DNA of 64,000 nt, from NCBI RefSeq assembly GCF_030409795.1, contig NZ_JAUFQN010000019.1:868001-932000 (forward strand). The letters run 5' to 3'. Of this stretch, positions 53,212 through 62,091 are shown one piece after another. Position 1 is the first letter of the stretch; each line of letters opens with the position of its first letter. The position numbers and the translations under genes are program-made. Source of the DNA: Flavobacterium paronense. Lineage in GTDB: Bacteria > Bacteroidota > Bacteroidia > Flavobacteriales > Flavobacteriaceae. The notes beneath the pieces were generated by a model that searched no databases, was not told the DNA's origin, and worked only from the letters and a program-made list of their open reading frames with translations.

Positions 53212-54552
53212 ATGAACGAAAGAAAATATATTATTTTAATTCTTTTTCATGTTATCATTGGTGTTTTGGTATACTTTATTAGGCCACTGTCTATGATGTA
53301 TGCTGTCTGTATTCCTGCATTAGGTCTTTACTATGTTATGAAAACACAAAACCGTAACAATGAAGTATTACTTGTTGCTGCTTATATTGTTGGAAGCGAG
53401 GTTTTTTTGAGGATGACAGATGCGAATTTACTCTATGAATCATCAAAGTACGGGGTAATGATATTCTTGGCTTTAGGAATGTATTATAGTGGGTTTTCAA
53501 AGGATTCAGTGCCTTTTTGGATATACTTATTGTTACTATTACCAGGCGTTTTTGTGGCCACTGAAACATTAAATATTCGGACCGACATAAGAAAGGCTAT
53601 TGCTTTTAATATATCCGGACCAGTTTGTCTTGGGATTGCTGCTATTTATTGTTTTAATCGAAAAATCTTATTGTCTCAACTTAATAATGTGTTATTATCA
53701 TTAGGATTACCCATATTTTCCACCACAGTCTATTTAATTTTATACACTCCAAATTTGAAGGAAATACTAACAGGTACAGGTTCAAACAACGAAACCTCAG
53801 GAGGATTTGGACCAAATCAAGTTGCTACTTTGTTAGGTATTGGGATGTTTGTTTTTTTTTCCAGATTACTTTTAGAGTCAAAATCAAAATTGATGTTTGC
53901 TGTGAATTTAATTATACTATTTAATATTACATACAGAGGCTTGGTTACTTTTTCTAGAGGTGGTATGGTAACAGGTTTTATTATGATAATAATATTATTA
54001 TTTTATTTATTTCTGAAAACAAAAGGTCACGGACGGTATAACCTTTTTCGTTTATTTATTTTTTTATCGGTTGCTTTTTTTATGACTTGGCTATATACTT
54101 CAAATCAAACGGGAGGATTAATCAATAAGCGATACGCTAATCAAGATGCTGCAGGAAGAGAAAAAGAAAGTCAATTAACTGGAAGAGAAAAAATATGGGA
54201 TGGCGAAATTGATGATTTTCTTGAAAATCCAATATTTGGAGTAGGAGTTGCCAAAGCTTTAGAAATTCGAACAGTAGAAACAGGCGGACTTACTATTGCT
54301 TCTCACAGTGAAATTTCAAGAACACTCGCAGAACATGGAGCTATGGGTATTATTGCTTTATTGATAGTATTTTTTACACCTATTTTTTTATTTTTGGACA
54401 ACAAACAAAATATATATGCTTTTTGCTTTATTTTATTTTGGTTACTAACAATTAATCATGCTGCAATGCGAATTGCTGCACCAGCTTTTGTATATTCGTT
54501 ATCGTTATTAAAAGTTTTTACAGCTGAAGAACCTTCTTTACATAGGGAATAA
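53212..54552 (+). CDS. O-antigen polymerase/ligase-like membrane protein (Wzy/WaaL family)
   Basis: This 446-residue integral membrane protein has about ten hydrophobic helices and the Wzy_C/O-antigen ligase features. These are T-F-S-R-G-G-M-V-T-G before a helix, and the periplasmic loop with T-G-R-E-K-I-W-D and N-P-I-F-G-V-G followed by S-H-S-E-I-S-R-T-L-A-E-H-G. It either polymerises repeat units or joins glycan to a carrier. It is the only such protein in the window and no Wzx flippase accompanies it. I chose the ATG at 53212; an in-frame TTG at 53191 would overlap the upstream gene. The next gene's frame opens inside its 3' end. Confidence 0.9.
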   Translation: MNERKYIILILFHVIIGVLVYFIRPLSMMYAVCIPALGLYYVMKTQNRNNEVLLVAAYIVGSEVFLRMTDANLLYESSKYGVMIFLALGMYYSGFSKDSVPFWIYLLLLLPGVFVATETLNIRTDIRKAIAFNISGPVCLGIAAIYCFNRKILLSQLNNVLLSLGLPIFSTTVYLILYTPNLKEILTGTGSNNETSGGFGPNQVATLLGIGMFVFFSRLLLESKSKLMFAVNLIILFNITYRGLVTFSRGGMVTGFIMIIILLFYLFLKTKGHGRYNLFRLFIFLSVAFFMTWLYTSNQTGGLINKRYANQDAAGREKESQLTGREKIWDGEIDDFLENPIFGVGVAKALEIRTVETGGLTIASHSEISRTLAEHGAMGIIALLIVFFTPIFLFLDNKQNIYAFCFILFWLLTINHAAMRIAAPAFVYSLSLLKVFTAEEPSLHRE

Positions 54553-55534
54553 ATTATCCGATCATGGTTATACATCTACTTCTATTGAAACATTAGGAAC
54601 GTTTTTAGAAGCTGAGGGTTTTCATGTATATTATGCTTCGTCAAAAAAAAATAAAATTTGGCGCATGATTGAGATGATTAGTATGACACTCAAATATGCT
54701 AAAAAAGTTGATTATGTATTAATTGACACCTATAGTACTAATAATTTTTGGTATGCCTTTATCATTTCTCAACTGTGTAGGATTCTTAATTTAAAATATA
54801 TTCCCAAACTTCATGGAGGTAATTTACCTAGTAGGATTATAAGAAGTAAATTTTTTTCAAGCTTGATTTTTAAAAATGCATACATAAATATAGCACCATC
54901 TTATTATTTATTAGAAGCTTTTAAAAAAAGTGGGTATACCAATTTAAAATACATTCCCAATACTATTGAAATACAATTATATCCTTATTCACCAAAAGAA
55001 TTTAAAACACCAAAAATTCTTTGGGTAAGGTCATTTGCAAAAATTTACAATCCTTTAATGGCTGTTAAAGTATTTATGAAAATAAAGGGTGTTTTTCCAG
55101 ATGCCAAAATTTGTATGGTTGGCCCTAAAAAAGATGATAGTCACGCGAAAACATTAAAATACGTTAAAAAAAATAATATTGAAGTTGTTTTTACAGGTAA
55201 ATTATCAAAGGAAGAATGGATTGATCTATCAAAAGAATATAATATTTTTATAAATACAACCCATTTTGACAATACACCTATCAGTGTTATCGAAGCTATG
55301 GCTTTAGGTTTACCCGTTGTATCAACTAATGTTGGTGGAATACCTTATTTATTAGAACATAATGTTAATGCACTTTTAGTAAACGACGATGATATTGATG
55401 AAATGACCAATCAAATTAATCGACTTTTCACGGAACCAAATTTGGCAAATAATTTATCTGAAAAAGGGAAAGAATCTGTTGAAAGTTTTGATTGGGAAAT
55501 AGTCAAAAAGCAATGGATAGAATTACTTGTTTAA
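54524..55534 (+). CDS. GT4-family glycosyltransferase, probable CTG start inside wzy-like gene
   Basis: The first ATG (54665) lacks the N-terminal Rossmann strand that GT4 enzymes need. The same frame is open back to a stop at 54509-54511, and the extra codons read like a GT4 start: K-N-L-L-Y-I-G-N-K-L-S-D-H-G-Y-T. No ATG, GTG or TTG lies in that stretch, but a CTG at 54524 sits just before it. With that start the protein is 336 residues, a normal length. The donor motif D-N-T-P-I-S-V-I-E-A-M-A-L-G has Asp for the first Glu. It would overlap the Wzy-like gene by 29 bases, so coupling or frameshifting is possible. If the CTG is not used, 54665 is the fallback start. Confidence 0.75.
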   Translation: MKNLLYIGNKLSDHGYTSTSIETLGTFLEAEGFHVYYASSKKNKIWRMIEMISMTLKYAKKVDYVLIDTYSTNNFWYAFIISQLCRILNLKYIPKLHGGNLPSRIIRSKFFSSLIFKNAYINIAPSYYLLEAFKKSGYTNLKYIPNTIEIQLYPYSPKEFKTPKILWVRSFAKIYNPLMAVKVFMKIKGVFPDAKICMVGPKKDDSHAKTLKYVKKNNIEVVFTGKLSKEEWIDLSKEYNIFINTTHFDNTPISVIEAMALGLPVVSTNVGGIPYLLEHNVNALLVNDDDIDEMTNQINRLFTEPNLANNLSEKGKESVESFDWEIVKKQWIELLV

Positions 55535-55582
55535 AAGGTAATTTTAGTAACTTGCGACTTCAAAATTGTTTTTATAAAAAAA

Positions 55583-56977
55583 ATGAACAAGTACAAGGAT
55601 ATACATTTTGAAGTTTCAGAAAGGAAAGTTCTTTTACGAATTTTTGATGTGATTTTTGTGCTACTTTCTTTGTATTTGGTTGGTGTAGTTTTCAAATTCA
55701 ATTATTTTAATATTTCTGCAACCAATTTTTATTGGACAATAGTTTTAGGCGTTTATTTGAATTTTATAGGTTCTGTTTTTGAAATGTATAATTTGCAAGT
55801 TGCCAGCAATCAGTTTCAAATTATAAAAAGCATAATTCTTACTTCATCAATAACAGTTTTGGTGTATTTGTTAACGCCAGTTTATACTCCGATTCTTCCA
55901 ACCAACCGTCTTCAAATTCTCATTTTTTACATTGCTATTTTTATAGCATTGTTTACATGGAGAATGATTTATGTACGGTTTTTTGCTTCTAATAGGTTTT
56001 CAAAAAAAGTCATTCTTATTTGTGATAAGGAACAACTTAAAGAATTGGTTTTTGCTCTTGAAAGTGCTGATCCTCATTATAGAGTTTTAGGTTTTGTAAA
56101 TTCTGATAGTGCTGATAAAAAAGCTAGTGATAATCTAAAAATAAAGAATATTGAAATTAGCAATCTTGAAGAATTTGTTAAAAAAAATTCAATATCAGAA
56201 ATAGTAATTGCGTCTCAAAAAACAGATGGAATAACCGTTAATCTCTATAATCAATTGATTCATTTATTAGAAAATGGTTATATCATAAGGGAATATACTC
56301 AAGTTTATGAGAGTATTACCCAAAGAATTCCTGTGCAATATGTATCACGAGATTTCTACCGTTATTTTCCATTTAGCAGAAGCAATCAAAATCATTTTTA
56401 CTTGATTATGGTGCGTATTTTTGAGATACTAATTTCACTAATTGGATTGTGCATTGGGTTACTTATTTTGCCGTTAATTTTGATTGGAAATGTTTTTGGA
56501 AACAGGGGTAAATTATTCTATACTCAGGAACGAGTTGGTAAAAATGGCGAAATTTTTAACATTGTAAAATACCGAACAATGGTAAAAAATGCAGAAAAAG
56601 GAGGCGCCGTTTTTGCCACAACAAATGACAGCAGAGTCACACCATTTGGAAAAATAATGAGAAAGTCACGAATGGACGAAATACCTCAATTTATCAATAT
56701 TCTTAAAGGCGATATGGCAGTAATTGGACCAAGACCTGAGCGCCCGGTTTTTGTTAACGAAATTGCCGAAGTGATGCCGTTTTATGAAACACGTCATGTC
56801 ATAAAACCTGGATTGACGGGTTGGGCACAAGTTAATTATTCTTATGGCGAAACTATAGATGATAGTTTAATTAAACTTCAATATGATTTGTATTATATCA
56901 AGCACAGAAGTATTTTTCTTGACGTCAATATCATATTTAAAACACTAAGTACCGTTTTACTTTATCGCGGACAATAG
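55583..56977 (+). CDS. WcaJ-type undecaprenyl-phosphate glucose/galactose phosphotransferase
   Basis: This 464-residue polyprenyl glycosylphosphotransferase has four N-terminal membrane helices (about 18-38, 48-66, 80-100, 110-128), a CoA-binding-like domain (141-250) and a C-terminal catalytic domain with its own membrane helix (about 270-297). The catalytic dyad is D365-E366 in R-M-D-E-I-P-Q, followed by K-G-D-M-A-V-I-G-P-R-P. It starts an exopolysaccharide by moving hexose-1-phosphate to undecaprenyl phosphate. It is the fourth initiating transferase in the locus and the only full-length one. Its 3' end overlaps the convergent DUF4105 gene by 21 bases. Confidence 0.94.
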   Translation: MNKYKDIHFEVSERKVLLRIFDVIFVLLSLYLVGVVFKFNYFNISATNFYWTIVLGVYLNFIGSVFEMYNLQVASNQFQIIKSIILTSSITVLVYLLTPVYTPILPTNRLQILIFYIAIFIALFTWRMIYVRFFASNRFSKKVILICDKEQLKELVFALESADPHYRVLGFVNSDSADKKASDNLKIKNIEISNLEEFVKKNSISEIVIASQKTDGITVNLYNQLIHLLENGYIIREYTQVYESITQRIPVQYVSRDFYRYFPFSRSNQNHFYLIMVRIFEILISLIGLCIGLLILPLILIGNVFGNRGKLFYTQERVGKNGEIFNIVKYRTMVKNAEKGGAVFATTNDSRVTPFGKIMRKSRMDEIPQFINILKGDMAVIGPRPERPVFVNEIAEVMPFYETRHVIKPGLTGWAQVNYSYGETIDDSLIKLQYDLYYIKHRSIFLDVNIIFKTLSTVLLYRGQ

Positions 56978-58075
56978 TTTGAGTGGATTTCTACTATTCA
57001 ATTTCAATAAAATATACAGATTGGCAATCATAAAGGGAAGCATAATCATTACATGTGGTTTTGTTAACATCATTATACTGTAAATTAATAGCAAAACTAA
57101 TAATGTAACATTCAGCTTTTTCAAAAAGTTAACTTTAACAAACGGAATTAAAAGAAATAACGGATTAAAGAGCAACGTATTGTAATTCCAAAGTAATTCC
57201 TGATGTTGAGAATATAAACCAATCAGGCATAGAAAAAGACCCAAAATCCCACTAACAAAAAGATAGCCTTTAAATAAAAATCGGTTGTTAATGAATATCA
57301 AAATCAAAAGAATTACACAGATTAAGTAAATGCTGTTGAAAAACGAAAATTGAGGATTAACCGAAACGCCTTTTACGACAATTTCTTTTTTTGAAACCAA
57401 TGGTTTTCCATTAATGGTTGCTTTATCTAAACTATGTAGTAATTCTATTGGAAGAAATAATTTGACTGCATCTCGGTCGGTTTTGGCACCAAAAACAATA
57501 TTAATTCCTAATTTGTACCAAAAATAATTCTCAAAATAAGGATACAAAAGTGTTCTGTAACTAATCGATTTATCATCTACTTTTTGAATTTTTTCAGTGC
57601 CAAACAACCCATTTATTTTATTGACCACCATTGAGGTACAGTTTCTGTCGATAAATTTATAAGTATAACTTTTTTCGTCTGAGAGTAACGATTTATTTAG
57701 TGCGTCAAACAGTTCTTGTTTCTTTGTTAAAGGTAAGTTTAATGTTTGCTCAATAACTTGTCTTCTGTCTAATTTGTATTCAAAAACAAAATCATCATAA
57801 GAAGTGACGTTCATAAAATATTGTAAATCGCCTTTTACAAATTTGAAATAGAAATTTTCGGTTCTAAAATCAAAATAACCATAATTATATACAACGTCAA
57901 GCGCATTATTTGGGTCTGTAATTCTAAGTGCGGTGTGCCCAAAAGTAGAATATAATTCCTCACCTCGGTCACAGGTAAAAATGCTAACTGTGGCTTCTGG
58001 AGAAAGTGGTGGACTTTGCGAAAATGCAATTAAACCATATAAAAGAAAAGAAAAAGAAAGAATTTTTTTGAACAT
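56957..58075 (-). CDS. DUF4105 (lipoprotein N-acyltransferase Lnb-like) membrane protein
   Basis: This 372-residue protein has an N-terminal signal peptide (about 1-19, ending in F-S-Q-S), a DUF4105 domain with C-D-R-G-E-E-L-Y-S-T-F-G-H-T-A-L-R (about 35-51) and D-R-N-C-T-S-M (about 143-149), and several C-terminal membrane helices. The conserved Cys and His match the periplasmic domain type found in the lipoprotein acyltransferase Lnb; catalysis here is unproven. It is the first gene on the right not devoted to glycans, and it is likely co-transcribed downstream of the PorV/PorQ-type gene, with a five-base gap. Confidence 0.85.
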   Translation of the reverse strand: MFKKILSFSFLLYGLIAFSQSPPLSPEATVSIFTCDRGEELYSTFGHTALRITDPNNALDVVYNYGYFDFRTENFYFKFVKGDLQYFMNVTSYDDFVFEYKLDRRQVIEQTLNLPLTKKQELFDALNKSLLSDEKSYTYKFIDRNCTSMVVNKINGLFGTEKIQKVDDKSISYRTLLYPYFENYFWYKLGINIVFGAKTDRDAVKLFLPIELLHSLDKATINGKPLVSKKEIVVKGVSVNPQFSFFNSIYLICVILLILIFINNRFLFKGYLFVSGILGLFLCLIGLYSQHQELLWNYNTLLFNPLFLLIPFVKVNFLKKLNVTLLVLLLIYSIMMLTKPHVMIMLPFMIANLYILLKLNSRNPLKLLSAIK

Positions 58076-58080
58076 AAGTT

Positions 58081-59178
58081 TTATCTAAAAATACTCAAAT
58101 CTACTTTAACAGAAAAAATATTAGAGTATAATGCCGCACTTTGATCACCCAAATCAGTTAAAGCATAATCAATTTGAATTCCTTTATATTTAAACCCCAA
58201 ACCAATATTAGGCTGAAAATTAATTTTATTTGAACCATCAATTTGTTCTACATTTTGAAAATTTCCGACACCGGCGCGGAGAAAAACCAAATCGGTATAG
58301 CCAAATTCAAGTCCGAGTGCCGGGTCAATACTAAAGGCACTGTTAGAAATAATATCGTTGGTTTCGGCAAATTGCATATTTAAATTTACAGCTGCAAGCA
58401 GTGAATAATCAGAGTGAAATTCAAATTTCTTAGATATACCAAGTTGCGCTTTTGGAAAAGTAATTTCGGTACTTTCAGGTGGATCTTGATTTTGTCCGGC
58501 TACAGCATCTTTTATTTCGTTGTATTTATCTTCATCGATTGCCCAAATGTTGTAAGTTGTCGTAATATCACGAAGCATTACTCCATATTGCCAATCGTTA
58601 CTTTCGTATTGCAATCCAAAATCAAATCCAAATCCCCAGGAACTTGCAAATTCTCCAATAACTCGGCGGATAATTTTGGCATTTACGCCATATTGTAAGC
58701 CTTCAATTAATGTTGGACGCCTCGCATACGAAAATGTCAATCCGTAATCAGCAGTTGAGAAAAGACTGATTCGGTTGTAGTCAATATTTCCTTCGCTGTC
58801 AATAAGTTGTGTTGTGTTTAAGATGTCATCTACTCCGAAACGAATTAAAGAAATTCCCCAAGCGCTTCGGTCGTCTATCTTTTTGGCGTAAGCCGCATAA
58901 TCATATTGGGCAATGTTGGCAAAATAGCTTGCGTGCATCAGTGCAACTTCACTATCTTCAATTTTTAATATACCTGCTGGATTCCAATAACCTGAGTTCA
59001 CATCGCCAGTAGCAGCAGTTACTGCATTTGACATTCCCAAAGCATCAGCATCAACCCCAATATTCATAAATTCATTAGAATATTTTCTAACTGATTGAGC
59101 ATGAGTGATTATGCTAAATAAAAGCAGTAGAATAGCAATTGTTTTTTTCAAGGCAATTTTTCTTTTTACAAATATCAA
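58081..59178 (-). CDS. PorV/PorQ-family outer-membrane beta-barrel protein
   Basis: This 365-residue protein has a signal peptide (cleavage near T-H-A-Q-S at about 26-30), followed by the family opening N-I-G-V-D-A-D-A-L-G-M-S-N-A-V-T-A and Y-W-N-P-A-G-I. Alternating hydrophobic beta strands run to the last residue, with the C-terminal strand V-D-L-S-I-F-R. PorV and PorQ belong to the type IX secretion system or related outer-membrane functions in Bacteroidota. Exact paralogue is unclear. It precedes the DUF4105 gene on the same strand. Confidence 0.85.
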   Translation of the reverse strand: MIFVKRKIALKKTIAILLLLFSIITHAQSVRKYSNEFMNIGVDADALGMSNAVTAATGDVNSGYWNPAGILKIEDSEVALMHASYFANIAQYDYAAYAKKIDDRSAWGISLIRFGVDDILNTTQLIDSEGNIDYNRISLFSTADYGLTFSYARRPTLIEGLQYGVNAKIIRRVIGEFASSWGFGFDFGLQYESNDWQYGVMLRDITTTYNIWAIDEDKYNEIKDAVAGQNQDPPESTEITFPKAQLGISKKFEFHSDYSLLAAVNLNMQFAETNDIISNSAFSIDPALGLEFGYTDLVFLRAGVGNFQNVEQIDGSNKINFQPNIGLGFKYKGIQIDYALTDLGDQSAALYSNIFSVKVDLSIFR

Positions 59179-59224
59179 ATAAAAATCTCTAATATAAAAC
59201 GTAGAAAGGGTTAACTTATTGTAT

Positions 59225-59232
59225 TAGATTTG
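59225..59232 (+). promoter_or_regulatory. Candidate -7 promoter box (TAGATTTG) for pssA
   Basis: This octamer in the 85-base divergent gap fits the TAnnTTTG element and lies 31 bases upstream of the pssA ATG. A matching -33 TTG is not obvious. Being at a divergent gene pair supports a promoter in this gap. Confidence 0.35.
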
Positions 59233-59263
59233 TAATTCTTTTTTAAAAGCAAATTGAATTTAT

Positions 59264-60010
59264 ATGAAAATTAAAGCACTGATTCCCAATTTATTTACGA
59301 TGTTAAATTTATTTAGTGGCTGTGTGGCTTTGGTAATGGTTGCAGATTATAAATTTGATTGGGCATTTTACTTTGTATGCCTTGGAATTTTTTTCGACTT
59401 TTTCGATGGTTTTTTTGCCCGAAAGTTTGGAGTCGCAGGACCATTAGGCGTTCAGTTAGATTCGTTGGCCGATATGGTTACCAGTGGTTTAGTTCCCGGA
59501 TTTGTGATGTATCGATTGATGGCTTTTAGTAAAGAGTTTATGTCAGTAACTGTTGGTGTCGGTGCATTTGATTATTATAAACTATATTTTTTAGGATTTA
59601 TAATAACGCTTGGAGCCTGTTATCGATTGGCTAAATTTAATATTGATGAAAGACAATCCGATTCTTTTATTGGTTTGCCAACACCGGCTAATGCTCTTTT
59701 TATTACCAGTCTTCCTTTAGTGATAACTGCTTATGAGCATAACCAGCAATTAGTTGAACTTTTTATCAATAAGACTTTTTTAGTAGCAATAACTTTAATT
59801 AGCGCTTATGTAATGAACGCCGAAATTCCATTATTTTCCTTGAAGATTAAGAATTTCAGTTTTGCTAAATACAAATTACAGATTTTCTTTTTGGTGCTAT
59901 CCATTTTGTTATTGTTTTTCCTTCAGATACTAGCAGTTCCGTTGATAATTATAATTTATGTTTTACTCTCGGTATTCAATAATATAGTCAACAAAAAGGC
60001 TTCCGTTTAG
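59264..60010 (+). CDS. pssA: CDP-diacylglycerol-serine O-phosphatidyltransferase
   Basis: This 248-residue membrane enzyme has the CDP-alcohol phosphotransferase motif D-G-x2-A-R-x8-G-x3-D-x3-D, here F-F-D-G-F-F-A-R-K-F-G with P-L-G-V-Q-L-D-S-L-A-D (about 47-70). It makes phosphatidylserine from CDP-diacylglycerol and serine, the step leading to phosphatidylethanolamine. Six or more hydrophobic helices follow. It stands alone on the + strand, with a strong terminator after it. Confidence 0.94.
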   Translation: MKIKALIPNLFTMLNLFSGCVALVMVADYKFDWAFYFVCLGIFFDFFDGFFARKFGVAGPLGVQLDSLADMVTSGLVPGFVMYRLMAFSKEFMSVTVGVGAFDYYKLYFLGFIITLGACYRLAKFNIDERQSDSFIGLPTPANALFITSLPLVITAYEHNQQLVELFINKTFLVAITLISAYVMNAEIPLFSLKIKNFSFAKYKLQIFFLVLSILLLFFLQILAVPLIIIIYVLLSVFNNIVNKKASV

Positions 60011-60051
60011 AAAGCTAAACCCCAATTTTTTTTCAATTTTTCTAAAAAAAA

Positions 60052-60100
60052 TACCGCAAATTCGCAAATTCCTTTTTGAATAATTTGCGAATTTGCGGTA
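60052..60100. terminator. Bidirectional terminator, perfect 19-bp inverted repeat
   Basis: Arms at 60052-60070 (taccgcaaattcgcaaatt) and 60082-60100 are exact reverse complements, with an 11-base loop. Runs of A and T flank the hairpin on both sides. It lies between convergent pssA (+) and lptB (-) and should stop transcription from either direction. Confidence 0.85.
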
Positions 60101-60117
60101 AATTTACTTTTAACGGT

Positions 60118-60861
60118 TTATTTAAAATCCAATTTTTTTTTACGCAACTCAAAGTTTTGACCGAGATATACTTTTCTAACCATTTCGTCGGCAGCTAATT
60201 CTTCCGGAATTCCGGCCTTTAAAATTCCACCTTCAAACATTAAGTATGTTTTATCCGTAATAGCCAACGTTTCCTGAACATTGTGGTCTGTAATTAAAAT
60301 TCCGATATTTTTGTTCTTCAATTGTGCAACGATACGTTGAATATCTTCAACCGCCACTGGGTCAACACCGGCAAATGGCTCATCGAGAAGTATAAATTTT
60401 GGATCAGTAGCCAAAGCTCTAGCGATTTCGGTTCTTCGTCTTTCACCACCCGAAAGCAAATCACCACGATTGGTTCGGATGTGTTCCAATCCGAATTCAG
60501 CAATTAAGCTTTCCATTTTTGCAATTTGCTCTTCTTTGGTATGCTTGGTTAATTGCAAGACGCTTAATATGTTATCTTCTATACTCAATTTTCTAAATAC
60601 AGAAGCTTCTTGTGCTAGATATCCAATTCCGTTTTGGGCACGTTTGTACATTGGATATTCTGTGATATCTAAATCATCGAGAAATATTTTTCCCGAATTT
60701 GGTTTAACCAATCCAACAATCATGTAAAAAGAAGTTGTTTTCCCGGCACCATTCGGACCTAAAAGCCCTACGATTTCACCTTGATTTACTTCCACAGAAA
60801 TACCTTTGACAACACTTCTGCCTTTATAGGTTTTGACTAAATTTTCAGCTCTTAATTTCAT
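60118..60861 (-). CDS. lptB: LPS export ABC transporter ATP-binding protein
   Basis: This 247-residue ATPase has Walker [10 protein letters not shown] (36-44), the Q-loop L-A-Q-E-A-S-V-F, the signature L-S-G-G-E-R-R-R (about 137-144), Walker [14 protein letters not shown] and the switch histidine in T-D-H-N-V. The G-E-R-R-R signature and A-G-V-D-P are typical of LptB. It powers lipopolysaccharide extraction from the inner membrane with LptF/G/C, which are not in this window. Its ATG context is an isolated gene after the AhpD-like gene (74-base gap). Confidence 0.94.
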   Translation of the reverse strand: MKLRAENLVKTYKGRSVVKGISVEVNQGEIVGLLGPNGAGKTTSFYMIVGLVKPNSGKIFLDDLDITEYPMYKRAQNGIGYLAQEASVFRKLSIEDNILSVLQLTKHTKEEQIAKMESLIAEFGLEHIRTNRGDLLSGGERRRTEIARALATDPKFILLDEPFAGVDPVAVEDIQRIVAQLKNKNIGILITDHNVQETLAITDKTYLMFEGGILKAGIPEELAADEMVRKVYLGQNFELRKKKLDFK

Positions 60862-60935
60862 TTTTAGACTTCTTAGATCATTAGATTTTTAGACAAATTA
60901 ACGAATAAACAACTATCCAATTTACCTTTTAACAA

Positions 60936-61286
60936 TTATTTGGATGTTTCTTCTAGCGCTTCCCAAAATTCATAAGCTCTTCTCAAATGCGGAATTACTA
61001 TAGTTCCACCAACTAAAGTGGCAATTCCCATAGTTTCCATCATTTCTTCTTTGGTAATGCCTTCTTTATAACTTGTTTCCAAATGGTATTTGATGCAATC
61101 ATCACAACGCAAAACGGTTGAAGCTACAAGTCCGAGAAGTTCTTTTGTCTTTACATCAAGCGCACCTTCAGCATACGCATTGGTATCTAAATTGAAAATA
61201 CGTTTTACAATTTTATTATTGTCAGCCAATAATTTTTCGTTCATTTTAGAACGGTATTCATTAAATTCTTCAACTAGTTTGCTCAT
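60936..61286 (-). CDS. Carboxymuconolactone decarboxylase family protein (AhpD-like)
   Basis: This 116-residue protein has the C-x2-C-x3-H redox motif C61-D-D-C64-I-K-Y-H68 of AhpD-like proteins and the helix K-E-L-L-G-L-V-A-S-T-V (about 49-58). These proteins act as alkylhydroperoxidase partners or disulfide reductases. Its start overlaps the end of tatC by 17 bases, so it belongs to the kdsD-tatC transcription unit. True substrate is unknown. Confidence 0.9.
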   Translation of the reverse strand: MSKLVEEFNEYRSKMNEKLLADNNKIVKRIFNLDTNAYAEGALDVKTKELLGLVASTVLRCDDCIKYHLETSYKEGITKEEMMETMGIATLVGGTIVIPHLRRAYEFWEALEETSK

Positions 61287-62091
61287 CTTTCTTTTTCTTT
61301 TTTTCTACCACCGCCGAAATCCAAATACATCCTTCATAAATTATCAGCATCGGTACGGCAACGGTTATTTGACTTACTACATCGGGCGGTGTAACGATTG
61401 CAGCAATAATTAATATAATTACAATAGCATATTTTCTGTATTTCCTTAAGAAACTCGGACCAACTAATCCTAATTTAGTTAGGAAGTAAATGATAATTGG
61501 TAATTCAAAATATAATCCACTAGCTATAACAGCAGTTTTGACCATACTTACGTAAGAATCTATATTAAATTGATTTTTTACAACACTACTTATTGAGAAT
61601 GTTGCCAGAAAATTTACAGACATAGGAACAATCACAAAATAGCCGAAAAGTACCCCTAAGAAGAACAAGATAGAAGCTACGAAAATGAAAAGTTTGGCGC
61701 TCTTTCTTTCCTTTTCATACAAAGCAGGACTAATAAATTTCCAAAATTCCCAGAGAATATAGGGGAATGCCAAAATAAACCCAGCAGTTATACAAACCCA
61801 AACAAAAATATTTACCTGACCTTCCATCTCAGTATTTTGAATAATGAAATTGAGTTCGGTAATGCATATACTATCAGCAAAACCAAGGTAATGTGAAGCT
61901 TCGCAAAAAAAGCGATAGGTAATAAAACTTGGATCGGTTGGTCCGAAAATTAAATCACTAAATATATAATCAGCAAAAAAATACGATACAATAGCCATAA
62001 TAACTACGGCAGCCGAACTTCTTACCAATAACCATCTTAATTCTTCCAGATGATCTAAGAATGACATTTCATTGAGTGCTTTTTTTGCCAT
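61270..62091 (-). CDS. tatC: Sec-independent protein translocase subunit TatC
   Basis: This 273-residue inner-membrane protein has the TatC start M-S-F-L-D-H-L-E-E-L-R-W (9-20), the twin-arginine signal-binding region, then F-P-Y-I-L-W-E-F-W-K-F-I-S-P-A-L (about 110-125) and six membrane helices, ending in a lysine-rich cytoplasmic tail. It recognises twin-arginine signal peptides. It starts on the stop base of kdsD and overlaps the AhpD-like gene at its end, so all three are co-translated. An insertion of about 40 residues in the first periplasmic loop is typical of Bacteroidota. Confidence 0.95.
   Translation of the reverse strand: MAKKALNEMSFLDHLEELRWLLVRSSAAVVIMAIVSYFFADYIFSDLIFGPTDPSFITYRFFCEASHYLGFADSICITELNFIIQNTEMEGQVNIFVWVCITAGFILAFPYILWEFWKFISPALYEKERKSAKLFIFVASILFFLGVLFGYFVIVPMSVNFLATFSISSVVKNQFNIDSYVSMVKTAVIASGLYFELPIIIYFLTKLGLVGPSFLRKYRKYAIVIILIIAAIVTPPDVVSQITVAVPMLIIYEGCIWISAVVEKKKKKDEQTS

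Noticed and set aside
2181-57000. Mobile elements driving the mosaic structure
   Set aside because: No transposase, integrase, terminal inverted repeats or target duplications were seen anywhere in the locus.
58414-58698. A 94-codon + strand frame
   Set aside because: Antisense to the PorV/PorQ-type gene, which has a signal peptide and family motifs; no independent support.
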